64,000 nucleotides of DNA from Candidatus Nitrosotenuis cloacae (GCF_026768455.1 NZ_JAPPVQ010000015.1:1-64000), one strand, 5' to 3'; shown: positions 32,723-42,021, counted from the stretch's first letter. The notes: generated from the letters alone by a model not told the origin. Program-made: numbers and translations.

Positions 32723-33055
32723 CTAGCAGGGATCATTTGGCACTATCTCTATGTCGACGTCGCCACCGTTGAACCTTGAGACCATCGATCTGATCTTGCT
32801 TTTGTACAGGAAGTGCTTCTTCCCCTCAGTTGTGATTGCGCCTGAAATCGCAAGCAGTCTGTTGTCGTACAGGTTCTGCAGCCTGCGATAAACGGTGCTT
32901 ATTGGGATCTTGGACTCGGCGCTGATCTCTATTGCCGACTTGGGTGCGTTCATGGTGGACTCGATTATTGCCCGACAGTACTTGTCAGACATTATCTCCA
33001 ATATCGCGTCTCTCTTCTCGCCATCGATTTTTCTTCCCACATATTCTACTTGCAT
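32723..33055 (-). CDS. Winged-helix transcriptional regulator (ArsR-like)
   Basis: 110 aa. The HTH lies at about 35-85: KSAIEISAESKIPISTVYRRLQNLYDNRLLAISGAI, with the recognition helix ISTVYRRLQNL. The C-terminus ends EIVPNDPC after a short beta region. A stand-alone DNA-binding protein without a clear ligand domain. It lies between the stress and phosphate regions, so it might control either; nothing in the sequence decides. Confidence 0.8.
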   Translation of the reverse strand: MQVEYVGRKIDGEKRDAILEIMSDKYCRAIIESTMNAPKSAIEISAESKIPISTVYRRLQNLYDNRLLAISGAITTEGKKHFLYKSKIRSMVSRFNGGDVDIEIVPNDPC

Positions 33056-33150
33056 AGTAAAGTGACGTGATTATTTGATATATTGAGTAGGTCTGCTTTG
33101 CATTGCAGTGCAATCATACTGCTTATCTTGATTTTTGCCCATTTTTGGGC

Positions 33151-33288
33151 ATGGTTCAAACCCAACATCCAAAATTCAACTGGGGCACGGTATCTGAGCA
33201 AAACATGGGACACACGCAGGACGAGTGGGGCCCCTCAAAGCCAAAAAAGCAGTCGATTGTGGCGTATACCGTACTCTGGGACAAGTAG
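33151..33288 (+). CDS. Small acidic-polar protein (45 aa), function unknown
   Basis: ATG 33151 gives MVQTQHPKFNWGTVSEQNMG and ends VAYTVLWDK. A TATA-like GCTTATCTT (33121-33129) ends 21 nt before the ATG, matching the leaderless spacing elsewhere. The upstream in-frame ATG at 33103 lies before the box. There are two Trp-containing ends and no Cys. I do not recognise it. Confidence 0.5.
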   Translation: MVQTQHPKFNWGTVSEQNMGHTQDEWGPSKPKKQSIVAYTVLWDK

Positions 33289-33294
33289 TGTCAC

Positions 33295-33468
33295 TCATCC
33301 CGTGGGAATACCAGTCGTTTCAAAAAATCTAAAGCATTCGACATGGCTGCTGTATGGGACTAATCCGCAGCACTTTTTGCACATCTTTAAGAGAATCTTT
33401 CTGCACTCGGTGCATCTTGCATAATCAATCAGGCTTCCACCGCATCTTCTACAGCTTTCGTCCGGCAT
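33295..33468 (-). CDS. Small zinc-ribbon protein (57 aa)
   Basis: ATG at 33466-33468, TGA at 33295-33297. Protein MPDESCRRCGGSLIDYARCT continues ECRKILLKMCKKCCGLVPYS and ends ETTGIPTG. It has paired Cys at 6/9, 19/22, 30/33/34 and a further Cys near 45, that is two or three zinc-ribbon half-sites. A TATA-like element (complement of about 33487-33495) precedes it. It is likely a zinc-binding regulator or adaptor; the function is unknown. Confidence 0.65.
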   Translation of the reverse strand: MPDESCRRCGGSLIDYARCTECRKILLKMCKKCCGLVPYSSHVECFRFFETTGIPTG

Positions 33469-33509
33469 GCCTGATTTGGGGCAAGCAAGATAATGAGCCT
33501 GCTCCTAAT

Positions 33510-33533
33510 AGATCACTTGCTCATACGTGATCT
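33510..33533 (-). terminator. Hairpin downstream of the pst-phoU operon
   Basis: AGATCAC (33510-33516) / GTGATCT (33527-33533), loop 10 nt. On the minus strand a TTTTTT run (complement of about 33540-33546) lies between the phoU stop and the hairpin. A plausible termination region. Confidence 0.35.
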
Positions 33534-33550
33534 ACAGAGTAAAAAATTAC

Positions 33551-34216
33551 CTACTGATCAGCGTTTTCTGTTCCGTCCGCAATAGCCTGCTTTGTGAGCT
33601 TGTGCTTGCCTGTCACGATGTAGTTTATCGCATCGCTCATGAACATGGCGTGGTCGCCGATTCGTTCCATGTAGCGCAGTACCAGCGCTTCCGCAAGTGC
33701 GCATTTTGTATTCTTTGAATTTATCAACATGGGAAGCCTTTCCTTGTATATCTTGTCTACAAAGTTCTCGTTTTGCTGCATGGTGACTGATTTTCTTATG
33801 TCCATGTCTGCAAAATACATGACTGCATCCTTGATCATCACCTTTACTTTTTCAGATACCTCGATTAGCCAGCTCTTGTCGCACTCGGAGATATCGCCAA
33901 ACATGTCACGTACAAGAGTGATGTCGTATGCATACCTGCCAAACCTTGAGAATCCGTAGGAGATCTCAATTGAGGAGCGTATGAGCCTGAAATCGTCTGC
34001 AACGGGCTGGTATTTGAGAAGCATTTCAAACGTCAGATCTGCAACCTGAAAGTATGTCTTTGAGATCTTGCTTGATAGCTCGTGTACTTGGTCCGTGGTG
34101 TTCTTTCCATACAGGTACGATTCTATTGCCAGCGTAACGCACTGAATAGAGTGTTCCCCCATCTCCGACATTAGAGAAGAGAGTTTTTTCAGTGAGGGGT
34201 CTATGAGTCGTGTCAT
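33551..34216 (-). CDS. phoU: Phosphate transport regulator PhoU
   Basis: 221 aa, two three-helix PhoU bundles: LMSEMGEHSIQCVTLAIESYLYG with the E-x3-H pattern, YQPVADDFRLIRSSIEISYGFSRFGRYAYDI, and MERIGDHAMFMSDAINYIVTG (metal-site 'RigDha...'). It modulates PstB and phosphate signalling. Last gene of the pstC-pstA-pstB-phoU operon, directly abutting pstB. Confidence 0.9.
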   Translation of the reverse strand: MTRLIDPSLKKLSSLMSEMGEHSIQCVTLAIESYLYGKNTTDQVHELSSKISKTYFQVADLTFEMLLKYQPVADDFRLIRSSIEISYGFSRFGRYAYDITLVRDMFGDISECDKSWLIEVSEKVKVMIKDAVMYFADMDIRKSVTMQQNENFVDKIYKERLPMLINSKNTKCALAEALVLRYMERIGDHAMFMSDAINYIVTGKHKLTKQAIADGTENADQ

Positions 34217-35056
34217 CTAACCAAAGTGCCCCTGCACGTATTTTGCGGTAAGCTCGTTCTGCGGCTGCGTAAATATCTTGCGCGTCTCGTTAAACTCGAC
34301 AAGAGATCCTAGGTACATGAATGCGGTATAGTCGGAAACACGAACTGCCTGCTGCATGTTGTGTGTCACTATTATCACCGTGAACTCTTTTGCCAGCTCC
34401 CTGATGGTCTCTTCGATCTTCTGAGTGGCGATGGGATCCAGCGCAGATGCTGGCTCATCCATCAACAACACCTCCGGCTGTATTGCCAGAGCACGCGCGA
34501 TGCACAGTCTCTGCTGCTGTCCTCCGGACAGCTCCATTGCGGGTTTTCTGAGGTTGTCTTTTACCTCATCCCAAACGTACGCCATCTTCAGAGAGTCCTC
34601 TACAATCTCATCCAAAATCTTCCTGTCCTTCACTCCATTGAGTCGCAAGCCCGCTGCCACATTGTCATATATTGACATCGTGGGAAACGGATTTGGCTTT
34701 TGGAACACCATTCCTACCTTACGCCTGTGGTATATTGGATCCTTGTCTTTTGCGTAAAGGTCCTCGCCGTCAAGCAGAATCCTGCCCACAACTCTGGCAT
34801 TTTTTGTCATATCGTGCATCCTGTTTAGGCACCTGAGAAAGGTTGTCTTGCCGCATCCGGACGGACCGATCAGTGCAGTCACGGATCTTTCCTTGAACTT
34901 CATTGTCACGTTCTTCACTGCCTGGATGCCGTCGTAGTAAACCGAGACGTCCTCTGCTATCATCTTGTATTTTCTGTCGTCTTTTTGCGTCTCTTTTGCG
35001 GAATCTGCATTGTTTTGTTTTGTATTATCTGATTTCATGTCTATCAGCGCAGTCAT
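34217..35056 (-). CDS. pstB: Phosphate ABC transporter ATP-binding protein PstB
   Basis: 279 aa. Walker [11 protein letters not shown]-loop [17 protein letters not shown] (the PstB hallmark), signature LSGGQQQR, Walker [15 protein letters not shown], switch THNMQQA. An N-terminal polar extension of about 30 residues ([16 protein letters not shown]) precedes the domain. It overlaps pstA by 4 nt. Confidence 0.95.
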   Translation of the reverse strand: MTALIDMKSDNTKQNNADSAKETQKDDRKYKMIAEDVSVYYDGIQAVKNVTMKFKERSVTALIGPSGCGKTTFLRCLNRMHDMTKNARVVGRILLDGEDLYAKDKDPIYHRRKVGMVFQKPNPFPTMSIYDNVAAGLRLNGVKDRKILDEIVEDSLKMAYVWDEVKDNLRKPAMELSGGQQQRLCIARALAIQPEVLLMDEPASALDPIATQKIEETIRELAKEFTVIIVTHNMQQAVRVSDYTAFMYLGSLVEFNETRKIFTQPQNELTAKYVQGHFG

Positions 35057-35973
35057 TTCCTGATGCCTGCCCTCATCATGCTAAACATACTCCCTTTCTT
35101 GTTCTTTCGTGCAAAGTAATAGCGAACTCCTATGTTGATTGCCATGATGATTATTATCAGAACCACGGCCGCACCCCATCCCTGTTCCCTTGCACTGTCA
35201 TACGGCAACAATGAGAGTCTCCATATCCTGAGCGGCAATGCATCCATCGGAGAATCTACTCCTGAAAAGAACTGGCTGCTCCCAAGCACCGTCATGATTA
35301 GCGGCGCAGTCTCACCGCTGATTCTTGCAACCGCAATTAGTATTCCCGTCAGCATTCCGCTTTTTGCCGCAGAAAGGACGATTCTGAACGTAATGACCCA
35401 CTGTTTCAGCCCCAGTGCAAGTCCTGCCTCTCTGTATGTGAGCGGTACCATCTTGAGCGACTCTTCGGTAGTTCTTGCAACAATTGGCAACATTATGAGG
35501 GAGAGAGCAAAGGCTCCTGCCCACAATGAAAAGTGACCCAACAACAGCACGATCAGCAGGAACGCAAAGATGCCAATCACAATTGACGGAAATTCCATGA
35601 ACACGTCGTTGAAGAATCTTACCATCCTTCCAAATCTGTTATTGCCAAACTCTGAGAGGAATATCCCGGACATTATGCCGATTGGTACTCCGATCAGACT
35701 CGACATGCCGATTATGATCAGCGTTCCTTGTATGGCAGGACCTATTCCGCCTTCGCCTGAGCCTACTGCGCCCGGCGGCTGCGTGAGAAACTCTGCGGTC
35801 AGCGCCGGAAGGCCGTTCCTGAACACTTCAATTAATATGCTGAACAGCGGAACTAGGGCCGCTATCACGCATGCAAGAACCACACCGAGGACGATCTTGT
35901 CTACCAACAGCCTTCCTGATACGTTCTGCTTGAACAGCATCCTGTACTCTGCCCGCTTTTGACTGGTAGTCAT
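35053..35973 (-). CDS. pstA: Phosphate ABC transporter permease PstA
   Basis: 306 aa, six TM helices. The N-terminal cytoplasmic stretch leads to [22 protein letters not shown]. An extracellular loop [19 protein letters not shown], the EAA-type coupling region [27 protein letters not shown] and the final helix [19 protein letters not shown] follow. Forms the channel with PstC. Overlaps both neighbours by 1-4 nt. Confidence 0.93.
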   Translation of the reverse strand: MTTSQKRAEYRMLFKQNVSGRLLVDKIVLGVVLACVIAALVPLFSILIEVFRNGLPALTAEFLTQPPGAVGSGEGGIGPAIQGTLIIIGMSSLIGVPIGIMSGIFLSEFGNNRFGRMVRFFNDVFMEFPSIVIGIFAFLLIVLLLGHFSLWAGAFALSLIMLPIVARTTEESLKMVPLTYREAGLALGLKQWVITFRIVLSAAKSGMLTGILIAVARISGETAPLIMTVLGSSQFFSGVDSPMDALPLRIWRLSLLPYDSAREQGWGAAVVLIIIIMAINIGVRYYFARKNKKGSMFSMMRAGIRK

Positions 35974-36941
35974 TACGCGTTGATCACCCCTTCCTTTACC
36001 TTCATCATCCTTGATACCAGCACGTGTGCCACCACATTGATGCCGATTGCTACCAAAAGTAGTATTATTCCAATTCCTATCAGGGCGGGAAGGTGCAGCG
36101 ATGCTGGTGATGCCTCGATGAACTCGTTTGCGATTATGCTTGACATTGTCTGACCTGGCTGGAACAGCGTCTGCGGAAACGCACTAGGACCTGTCGCATT
36201 ACCAATAAGCATCGTTACTGCCATGGTTTCTCCAACCGCTCTTCCCAATCCAAGGATGGCTGCTCCTATCAGGCCGGTTTTTGCATACGGGAAAATTGAA
36301 AGCTTGAACATTTCCCACTTGGTGGCGCCTAGCATGTATGCCGCTTCTTTTTGCATCTGGGGCACTGCTATCATTATCTCCCTTGAGACTGCGGAGATTG
36401 TCGGAATTATCATGATGGCAAGTATCACGCTTGCGCTAAAGATGTCAAGCCCAAATGGTGCCGATGAAAAAAGCCATACGCTGTCGCCAAACGCCTCATG
36501 CAGTGGGTACTCGATCCAGTTCAGAAAAATATCCCTGAACACGAACAGTCCCCATAACCCGTAAATCACACTAGGTATGGCAGCAAGCAGATCCACCACC
36601 ATAGAAAGAGGTCCGCTCAGATACTTTGGGGCTTGGGAGATAAACATGGCAATGCCGATACTGAGGGGCACTCCTATTGCCATGGCAAGTCCCGCAGTCA
36701 CAAGCGTTCCAAGGATGTATGGTGCTGCTCCGAAGACCTCCCTGCCCTCGACTGCATTCCATTCTGAGCCGGTGACGAACGAGAGTCCCTCTTCCTCCCA
36801 AATTGGATATGACTCTGAAAACAGATGAAACACCATCAACCCTATGATTAGCAAAATGTAGACGCCTGCGGCGGTAGCCGCAATCTTGAATATCTTGTCG
36901 GCAGGAAATCTTCTACTCTTTGCCTGAAGCAGGCTGGCCAT
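35973..36941 (-). CDS. pstC: Phosphate ABC transporter permease PstC
   Basis: 322 aa, six TM helices; first helix AATAAGVYILLIIGLMVFHL, coupling loop KEAAYMLGATKWEMFKLSI. First gene of the pst operon. TATA-like box (complement of about 36963-36972) sits 22 nt before ATG, and the perfect 22-bp palindrome at 37003-37024 lies about 30 nt further upstream. Confidence 0.93.
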   Translation of the reverse strand: MASLLQAKSRRFPADKIFKIAATAAGVYILLIIGLMVFHLFSESYPIWEEEGLSFVTGSEWNAVEGREVFGAAPYILGTLVTAGLAMAIGVPLSIGIAMFISQAPKYLSGPLSMVVDLLAAIPSVIYGLWGLFVFRDIFLNWIEYPLHEAFGDSVWLFSSAPFGLDIFSASVILAIMIIPTISAVSREIMIAVPQMQKEAAYMLGATKWEMFKLSIFPYAKTGLIGAAILGLGRAVGETMAVTMLIGNATGPSAFPQTLFQPGQTMSSIIANEFIEASPASLHLPALIGIGIILLLVAIGINVVAHVLVSRMMKVKEGVINA

Positions 36942-37002
36942 AATTTTGTGCCCAAGTTTTGCCTTATCTAAGATCTGTACATGTTATACCGAGGCAACAT
37001 AG

Positions 37003-37024
37003 TTCTATATTGATCAATATAGAA
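37003..37024. promoter_or_regulatory. Perfect 22-bp palindrome between pstC and the AbrB-PhoU gene
   Basis: Each half is TTCTATATTGA and its complement, with no mismatch. It sits midway between two TATA-like boxes (minus about 36963-36972; plus about 37039-37047) and so could regulate both transcripts as one operator, probably for a phosphate-responsive regulator. Confidence 0.65.
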
Positions 37025-37067
37025 TAGTGTCCAAACCAGTATTTAGCTAGGAAATGATGATCACTCA

Positions 37068-38105
37068 TTGCAGTCGATCGAGGACACGAAACAGACTAGG
37101 CGCATACAGATAAGCGGCGGCTCCACCTACACCATCTCACTGCCAAAAAAGTGGATTGATGATCTTGGAATCAAGAACGGCGACAACATGACAATAGTAA
37201 AGAACACCAACCGATCACTGATGCTTTTTCCAGGACTGGACACGGAAAAGCCGGCAAAAAAGGCAGTCATAACAATAAGTCAGAAAGACCCTGACGAGTC
37301 GATTAGAAGGAAGATAATCGCAATGTACCTAAATGGATACAAGGTTTTACAAATCACATCCAAGGGAGTGAAACTGCTCCCGGAGCATTCTAGACTGATC
37401 AAGGATCTAGTACGCAAATCCATGATCGGAACGGAGATTGTGGAATCTGACTCTGAGTCAATTACTATACAGATCCTGACTAGGTTGCCCGAGCTTACCT
37501 TTGCTGTGGCGCTTAAGCGAATGCACCTGATGACATCAAACATGCACAAAGAGGCAATAGACGCATTGAGCAAAAACGACAGCCAGTACGGAGAAGAGGT
37601 GGTAGGAATGGATGACGAAGTCGACAGGTTCAGTCTGTACATGATGAGGACACTCATAATGGCAATACAGAATGCAAGTATGCTGTATGATGTGGGCCTG
37701 GAGCAGCCGTCCGACTGCCTCAACTATAGGACTGTTATATCCAGGATTGAAAGAATCGCCGATCACGCAGCGCTGATTGCAAAACGAATCAAGTTCCTAA
37801 AGGAGCCACTTGACTCCAAAACGCTACGGGAAATCCAGACACTCAGTGGAGATGCATTAGCGTGCTTTGACAACGCAATCCTTGCCCTGGCAAAAAAAGA
37901 CCACGTTTTAGCCGAAAAAACAGCCTCGAAAATAGTGGATATAGTAGAAAAGGAAAAGGAGATGATGTATGGCATGAAGGAGTCAAAAAACTCCACCATT
38001 GTCAAGTTTGTCCTAGAGGATATTAGGCGTACTGCGGAGTATTCCAGCGACATAGTGGAAGTTGTAATCAATGAGACTATACGAAATATTGTCTCTGAAA
38101 AATAA
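37068..38105 (+). CDS. AbrB/SpoVT-PhoU fusion regulator, pst-linked
   Basis: 345 aa, TTG start placed by a TATA-like AGTATTTAG 21 nt upstream. AbrB head TRRIQISGGSTYTISLPKKWIDDLGIKNGDNMTIV (in two halves, about 9-43), then PhoU bundles (LKRMHLMTSNMHKEAIDALS; VDRFSLYMMRTLIMAIQNAS; ISRIERIADHAALIAKRI). Same architecture as 9508-10551. Divergent to the pst operon across the 22-bp palindrome, so it is the prime candidate for its regulator. Confidence 0.87.
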   Translation: MQSIEDTKQTRRIQISGGSTYTISLPKKWIDDLGIKNGDNMTIVKNTNRSLMLFPGLDTEKPAKKAVITISQKDPDESIRRKIIAMYLNGYKVLQITSKGVKLLPEHSRLIKDLVRKSMIGTEIVESDSESITIQILTRLPELTFAVALKRMHLMTSNMHKEAIDALSKNDSQYGEEVVGMDDEVDRFSLYMMRTLIMAIQNASMLYDVGLEQPSDCLNYRTVISRIERIADHAALIAKRIKFLKEPLDSKTLREIQTLSGDALACFDNAILALAKKDHVLAEKTASKIVDIVEKEKEMMYGMKESKNSTIVKFVLEDIRRTAEYSSDIVEVVINETIRNIVSEK

Positions 38106-38124
38106 AATAAAATAAAAAAATTTC

Positions 38125-38760
38125 TTATTGCTGGTTGTATGGTTTGTACTTGTCGCCGTTCCCACTCATCACATCATAGCTTGATGCGACTGGCTGGTAA
38201 CCGGTGCACTGGAAAGTGTATGTCTCAAGTTCTGCAAAGCCTGTCTTGCCTGCCGTTGTGTACCCCTCCTCTTTATCAAATTCCGCGCTGATCTTGTAGT
38301 TTGATATGGAGCAGTCCTTGTAGTTAAACGCCCTTATTGGCTGTCCTGCTTGTATCATGTCTACTGTGACATCGAACTGCTTGTATGGAAAGTCCAACGC
38401 TGAGTTCTTTCCATTGTTTTCGTATGTCTGATCTACTGCTTTGTGTAGATATGGAGTCTCGCCAACAATTCGCTGCAGTGTAAATTCCGGCGCTACCTGT
38501 TTTGTGCTAAAACCGCTAGCGCTTGTACTGAACAAGTTGTTGACTTGGGTAAATCCCTGAAATTCGTACGTCACTGGCCCTTCTCTGAACTTGAACGTAG
38601 CTTGTGGATATACTCCCTCTGCAAACACATACACGTTGTTGCCTTGCGGCGCATTTGCCGCATGTGAACTTTGTGTGTGTGACAAACCCACCACTAGAGC
38701 AATCGATACTATTGCAATGACTGCAACAACCGACATGTTTCTTAGTTTTTGTGTGTTCAT
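38125..38760 (-). CDS. Secreted protein in the phosphate locus, function unknown
   Basis: About 211 aa from ATG 38760 (MNTQKLRNMSVVAVIAIVSI); the frame to 38781 adds seven residues but crosses the expected start. A signal peptide runs to about residue 35 (SSHAANA). The mature part is beta-rich (VYVFAEGVYPQATFKF; GPVTYEFQGFTQV; YTFQCTGYQPVASSYD) and includes two Cys that could pair. A TATA box 22 nt upstream is flanked by a GGAATCA palindrome. It lies between the AbrB-PhoU gene and pstS, so phosphate-responsive expression is possible. Confidence 0.7.
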   Translation of the reverse strand: MNTQKLRNMSVVAVIAIVSIALVVGLSHTQSSHAANAPQGNNVYVFAEGVYPQATFKFREGPVTYEFQGFTQVNNLFSTSASGFSTKQVAPEFTLQRIVGETPYLHKAVDQTYENNGKNSALDFPYKQFDVTVDMIQAGQPIRAFNYKDCSISNYKISAEFDKEEGYTTAGKTGFAELETYTFQCTGYQPVASSYDVMSGNGDKYKPYNQQ

Positions 38761-38765
38761 TGATT

Positions 38766-39001
38766 TGCATGGAGAATGCAATTACTAAAAAGGAATCATT
38801 ATTGATTCCATAACGTACATTGATGCCTATAATCTATATAGAGGAATCACGTGCTTGGGCACCATCAGTTACCTCAGAAAGGCTCTTTTCCAATGCGTGT
38901 AATTTGTTATTGAATCGTAACTATATAGTAAACAGTGACTTACGGAAAAAACGTAATCTATGCCGACTATTTGTAAATAACAAACAAAACATCGAATCTC
39001 A
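38766..39001. promoter_or_regulatory. Divergent promoter region with GGAATCA palindrome
   Basis: Inverted repeat GGAATCA (38792-38798) / TGATTCC (38803-38809), 4-nt spacer, directly upstream of the minus-strand TATA-like box (about 38783-38790). For pstS a TATA-like TTTGTAAATA (about 38971-38980) lies 22 nt before ATG 39002. TCTATATAGA near 38833 is a further palindromic element. No gene is seen in the 220 nt. Confidence 0.45.
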
Positions 39002-40354
39002 ATGAGAAAAACACTGTCTATAGCACTAAGCGTGATTCTTATCGCAGGAGCATTTGCGCCTCTATCGGTTGCTGCAGCGCCTCCAGAAGCACCGAAATCT
39101 GGCAAGGACTTTACAATTACGGGAGCTGGGGCAACATTCCCATTCCCGCTTATTGACACTTGGAGAGTCGAATACAAAAAGATCTATCCGAATGTAAACC
39201 TCAACTACCAGTCAATCGGCAGCGGTGGTGGCGTAAAGCAACACACAGAAAAAACTGTTAACTTTGGAGCATCTGACGCACCACTTACGCAAAAGGAAAT
39301 GGGTCTCGCTCCCGGAACAATGCACATTCCTGAGGCAATCGGCTCAGTTGTATTGGCATACTATCTACCAGAAGTCCCACACAGCGGGCTTAAACTTACC
39401 GGAGAAAACGTAGCAGACATTTACCTTGGAAAGATCAAAAAATGGAACGACGCCAAGATCCAGGAGAACAATCCTGATCTGAAACTTCCTGACAGATCAA
39501 TTCTAGTGACAAGACGTTCCGACGGCTCTGGAACAACATACGTCTTTACCGACTATCTGTCCAAAGTAAGTCCGGAGTGGGAACAAAAGGTAGGCAAGGG
39601 AAAGAGTGTCCCGTGGCCCATCGGAGTGGGTGCTGCAGGAAACGAAGGAGTTGCATGGGCTACGAGAAATACAAAATATGCAATAGGCTACGTAGAGCTT
39701 GCATACGCATTCCAGAACGGGATGACATATGCATATCTGCAAAATGCCGACAAGACAAAGTTCATCGAGCCAAACCTTGAATCCGTGTTTGCAGCCGTAA
39801 GCTCATACTCTACTGACCAGCTACCAAAGCCGGAGGGCGACTGGAGCGCGGTAAGCATTACCAATGCGCCAGGCGAGGAATCATACCCTATTGCGAGTTT
39901 TACCTATCTGCTCGTATACGAGGACATCGGCCAAGTTGTAAAGGACAAGGACCAGGCAAAGGCACTCGTACACCTGATCTATTGGATGATAACTGATGGA
40001 CAAAAGTTCTCAAAGCCGCTGCTGTATGATCCGCTGCCACCGGCAGTTCAGGAGCTAGGAAAGAACGGACTGGCAAGGATAACGTTCAACGGCGAGAAGC
40101 TTTGGGATTATCAGGCAAAATCCACTGCAAAAAGTGCCACCGAATCCAAAGTTACTGTAAAGTCGGATGCGGAGAAAAAAACCAAGGAAACAAAAAAGAC
40201 AACTGACAAAAAGGACATCAAAAAGACAACCAAGACAACTGACAAAAAGGAAGTCAAAAAGACAACCAAGACAACTGACAAAAAGGACATCAAAAAGACA
40301 ACAATCAAGCCGACAACGGTAAAGACTGCAACAAAAACAACAAGTAGCAAGTAA
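39002..40354 (+). CDS. pstS: Phosphate-binding protein PstS with Lys/Thr-rich tail
   Basis: 450 aa. Signal peptide (1-24, LSIALSVILIAGAFAPLSVA), then the PstS fold: FTITGAGATFPFPLIDTWRVEY, NYQSIGSGGGVKQH, VNFGASDAPLT, VTRRSDGSGTTYVFTDYLS (phosphate-loop region) and KYAIGYVELAYA. Residues about 375-450 are low-complexity TTDKKDIKKTTK repeats, perhaps a wall spacer or an interaction tail in the cell envelope. No lipobox Cys is seen. Separate from the pst operon by the regulator and a secreted protein. Confidence 0.92.
   Translation: MRKTLSIALSVILIAGAFAPLSVAAAPPEAPKSGKDFTITGAGATFPFPLIDTWRVEYKKIYPNVNLNYQSIGSGGGVKQHTEKTVNFGASDAPLTQKEMGLAPGTMHIPEAIGSVVLAYYLPEVPHSGLKLTGENVADIYLGKIKKWNDAKIQENNPDLKLPDRSILVTRRSDGSGTTYVFTDYLSKVSPEWEQKVGKGKSVPWPIGVGAAGNEGVAWATRNTKYAIGYVELAYAFQNGMTYAYLQNADKTKFIEPNLESVFAAVSSYSTDQLPKPEGDWSAVSITNAPGEESYPIASFTYLLVYEDIGQVVKDKDQAKALVHLIYWMITDGQKFSKPLLYDPLPPAVQELGKNGLARITFNGEKLWDYQAKSTAKSATESKVTVKSDAEKKTKETKKTTDKKDIKKTTKTTDKKEVKKTTKTTDKKDIKKTTIKPTTVKTATKTTSSK
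40199..40306 (+). repeat. Three tandem 36-nt coding repeats in the pstS tail
   Basis: Three nearly identical units encode TTDKK(D/E)(I/V)KKTTK. High DNA identity suggests recent slippage. Confidence 0.75.
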
Positions 40355-40363
40355 CGCTACTCA

Positions 40364-40924
40364 CTAAATTTTTCTAATTAACGTAAACCTGGATCTTTTC
40401 GGATCTATCTCCTCGTGCATGTCCACGTTGCTGATTATCTTCACCGCAAAGTCTGACCAGTGTTTTCTCATGTTTCTGCCTGTGGTTGGAATATGGCCTT
40501 CAAGCTGGCCGTCGTCCTCGGCAAACATCTCGATGTTCAGTATGTATTTTCTTGAAACTCTGAACATCTCACCTGTCGCATCCCTTACATCGGAGTCGTT
40601 TACGTAGTTTAGGACGTTTCTTGTGAATACGAAATCAAATGACGAGTCCTTGTGAGGAATTGAAACAGCAGAGCCTGCCTCGAACCTGAACTGCGGAAGC
40701 GTTTCTTGCGCCTTTGATACTGCATTCTTGCTTGTGTCTATTCCGCTTACCGTCATGTGATCTGGGAATAGCCTGAGGTCATTGCCTGCACTGCATCCTA
40801 CCTCAAGCACGCTCTGGACTCTGAGCGAGACTGCCAAGTCCCGCATGAACTTTGCAAGCTCCTCGTTGTAGTGTGTTTTGTACTCTTGGGCGTATTTGTC
40901 CCAGTAATCACCTAGTGGGAGCAT
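40364..40924 (-). CDS. SAM-dependent class I methyltransferase
   Basis: 186 aa. Motif I VLEVGCSAGNDLRLF, motif II DTSKNAVSKA, motif IV DFVFTRNVLNYVND. This is the Methyltransf_11/25 layout for small molecules or lipids. The substrate is unknown. Its ATG (40922-40924) lies within the 3' end of the small Cys-rich gene (13-nt overlap), so the two are co-translated. Confidence 0.85.
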   Translation of the reverse strand: MLPLGDYWDKYAQEYKTHYNEELAKFMRDLAVSLRVQSVLEVGCSAGNDLRLFPDHMTVSGIDTSKNAVSKAQETLPQFRFEAGSAVSIPHKDSSFDFVFTRNVLNYVNDSDVRDATGEMFRVSRKYILNIEMFAEDDGQLEGHIPTTGRNMRKHWSDFAVKIISNVDMHEEIDPKRSRFTLIRKI

Positions 40925-41076
40925 TTGCAGGGAACCATCTTGGTATCAAAGGTGCAGTCGTGGGGGCCCTCTGACATGGAATCAGTCGGAATCTCCTTCA
41001 TGCATTCAGTGTGCCTACCCTTTTTGCAAAACCAGCAGATCTGGTCGCTTGTACCGCCGACCGAGCACGATTCCAT
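40912..41076 (-). CDS. Small Cys/His-rich protein (54 aa)
   Basis: ATG at 41074-41076, TAG at 40912-40914. MESCSVGGTSDQICWFCKKG continues RHTEC and ends PCKCSH. Cys at 4, 14, 17, 25, 41, 50 and 52, plus His at 22, 39 and 54, fit two zinc sites. A TATA-like TTTTTTAGA lies 21 nt upstream. It overlaps the methyltransferase start by 13 nt. Function unknown. Confidence 0.65.
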   Translation of the reverse strand: MESCSVGGTSDQICWFCKKGRHTECMKEIPTDSMSEGPHDCTFDTKMVPCKCSH

Positions 41077-41106
41077 GGTATGGTGTTGTGAAACTAGTCT
41101 AAAAAA

Positions 41107-42021
41107 CTAAACGTAGAGCAGCCACTCCGAAAATCGCTCATCTCTTCCCATGGCTATGTCCATAAACGATTTTTGCAGCCTCTTTGTGGTCTGGCCCATC
41201 TTGCCGTCGTCTATTGCGACATTGTCCACCTGCGCCACCGACTTTACCTCGGCTGCGGTTCCTGTCATGAATATCTCGTCTGCAGAATACAGGTCGTCGC
41301 GTTCCATCTCTTTTTCTATTACCTCCATGCCGTCTGATCTGATCAGCTGAATGACGCTGTCGCGCGTGATCCCGGCAAGGCATCCTGAACTTAGTGGCGG
41401 CGTAAATATCTCGCCATTTTTTACTACAAAAATGTTTTCCGCGCTACCCTCAGCTATCTTGCCATGGTGGTTTAGCATTATTGCCTCGTCATATCCATCG
41501 TTTAGGGCCTCCACTCTTGCCAGTGCTGCATTTGCATAGTTTGATGCTGCTTTTGCCTGCATGGGCTGTGACCTAGAGTCTATTCTTATCCAGCTTGATA
41601 TCTTGCATCTTGCACCCGTCTCCTTGCCTGCCTTTGATTCTCCCATCTTCCATTCCCAGCATGCAATAGCGACATCTACCTTGTTTGGGGTGGGTGTGAG
41701 TCCCATGGTTCCATATCCATAGTATGCAAGAGGCCTGATGTAGCATTCCTTAAGGGTGCTTGCCTTCACCGTCTTTACTATTGCGTCAGTTATCTGCTCC
41801 TTTGTGAACTCCATTTTCATCGAGTACAACTTGGCAGACCTGAAGAACCTGTCAACGTGTTCTGGCAGCCTGAATATGGCGGAGCCCTTTGGGGTGTCAT
41901 AGCATCTGATTCCCTCAAACACTGCCGTGGAATAATGTAATGCATGGGTCAGCACATGGACCTTTGCGTCCTTGAACGGGACCATCCTACCGTTCATCCA
42001 TATCTTGCCGACTTCTTTCAT
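41107..42021 (-). CDS. ilvE: Branched-chain amino acid aminotransferase
   Basis: 304 aa, fold type IV PLP enzyme. HALHYSTAVFEGIRCYDTPKG and FRLPEHVDRFFRSAKLYSM at the N-terminus, YIRPLAYYGYGTMGL, SSWIRIDSRSQPMQAKAASNYANAALARVEA with the PLP Lys, and EGSAENIFVV...SGCLAGITRDSVIQL. Makes Val, Leu and Ile from their keto acids. Single gene. Confidence 0.93.
   Translation of the reverse strand: MKEVGKIWMNGRMVPFKDAKVHVLTHALHYSTAVFEGIRCYDTPKGSAIFRLPEHVDRFFRSAKLYSMKMEFTKEQITDAIVKTVKASTLKECYIRPLAYYGYGTMGLTPTPNKVDVAIACWEWKMGESKAGKETGARCKISSWIRIDSRSQPMQAKAASNYANAALARVEALNDGYDEAIMLNHHGKIAEGSAENIFVVKNGEIFTPPLSSGCLAGITRDSVIQLIRSDGMEVIEKEMERDDLYSADEIFMTGTAAEVKSVAQVDNVAIDDGKMGQTTKRLQKSFMDIAMGRDERFSEWLLYV

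Noticed and set aside
38820-39005. 61-codon plus-strand ORF before pstS
   Set aside because: It spans the pstS promoter and overlaps its start; composition is not protein-like.
40199-40306. Possible CRISPR-like repeat array
   Set aside because: The 36-nt units are contiguous without spacers and lie in frame inside pstS, so they are coding repeats. No CRISPR array or cas gene was seen in the window.
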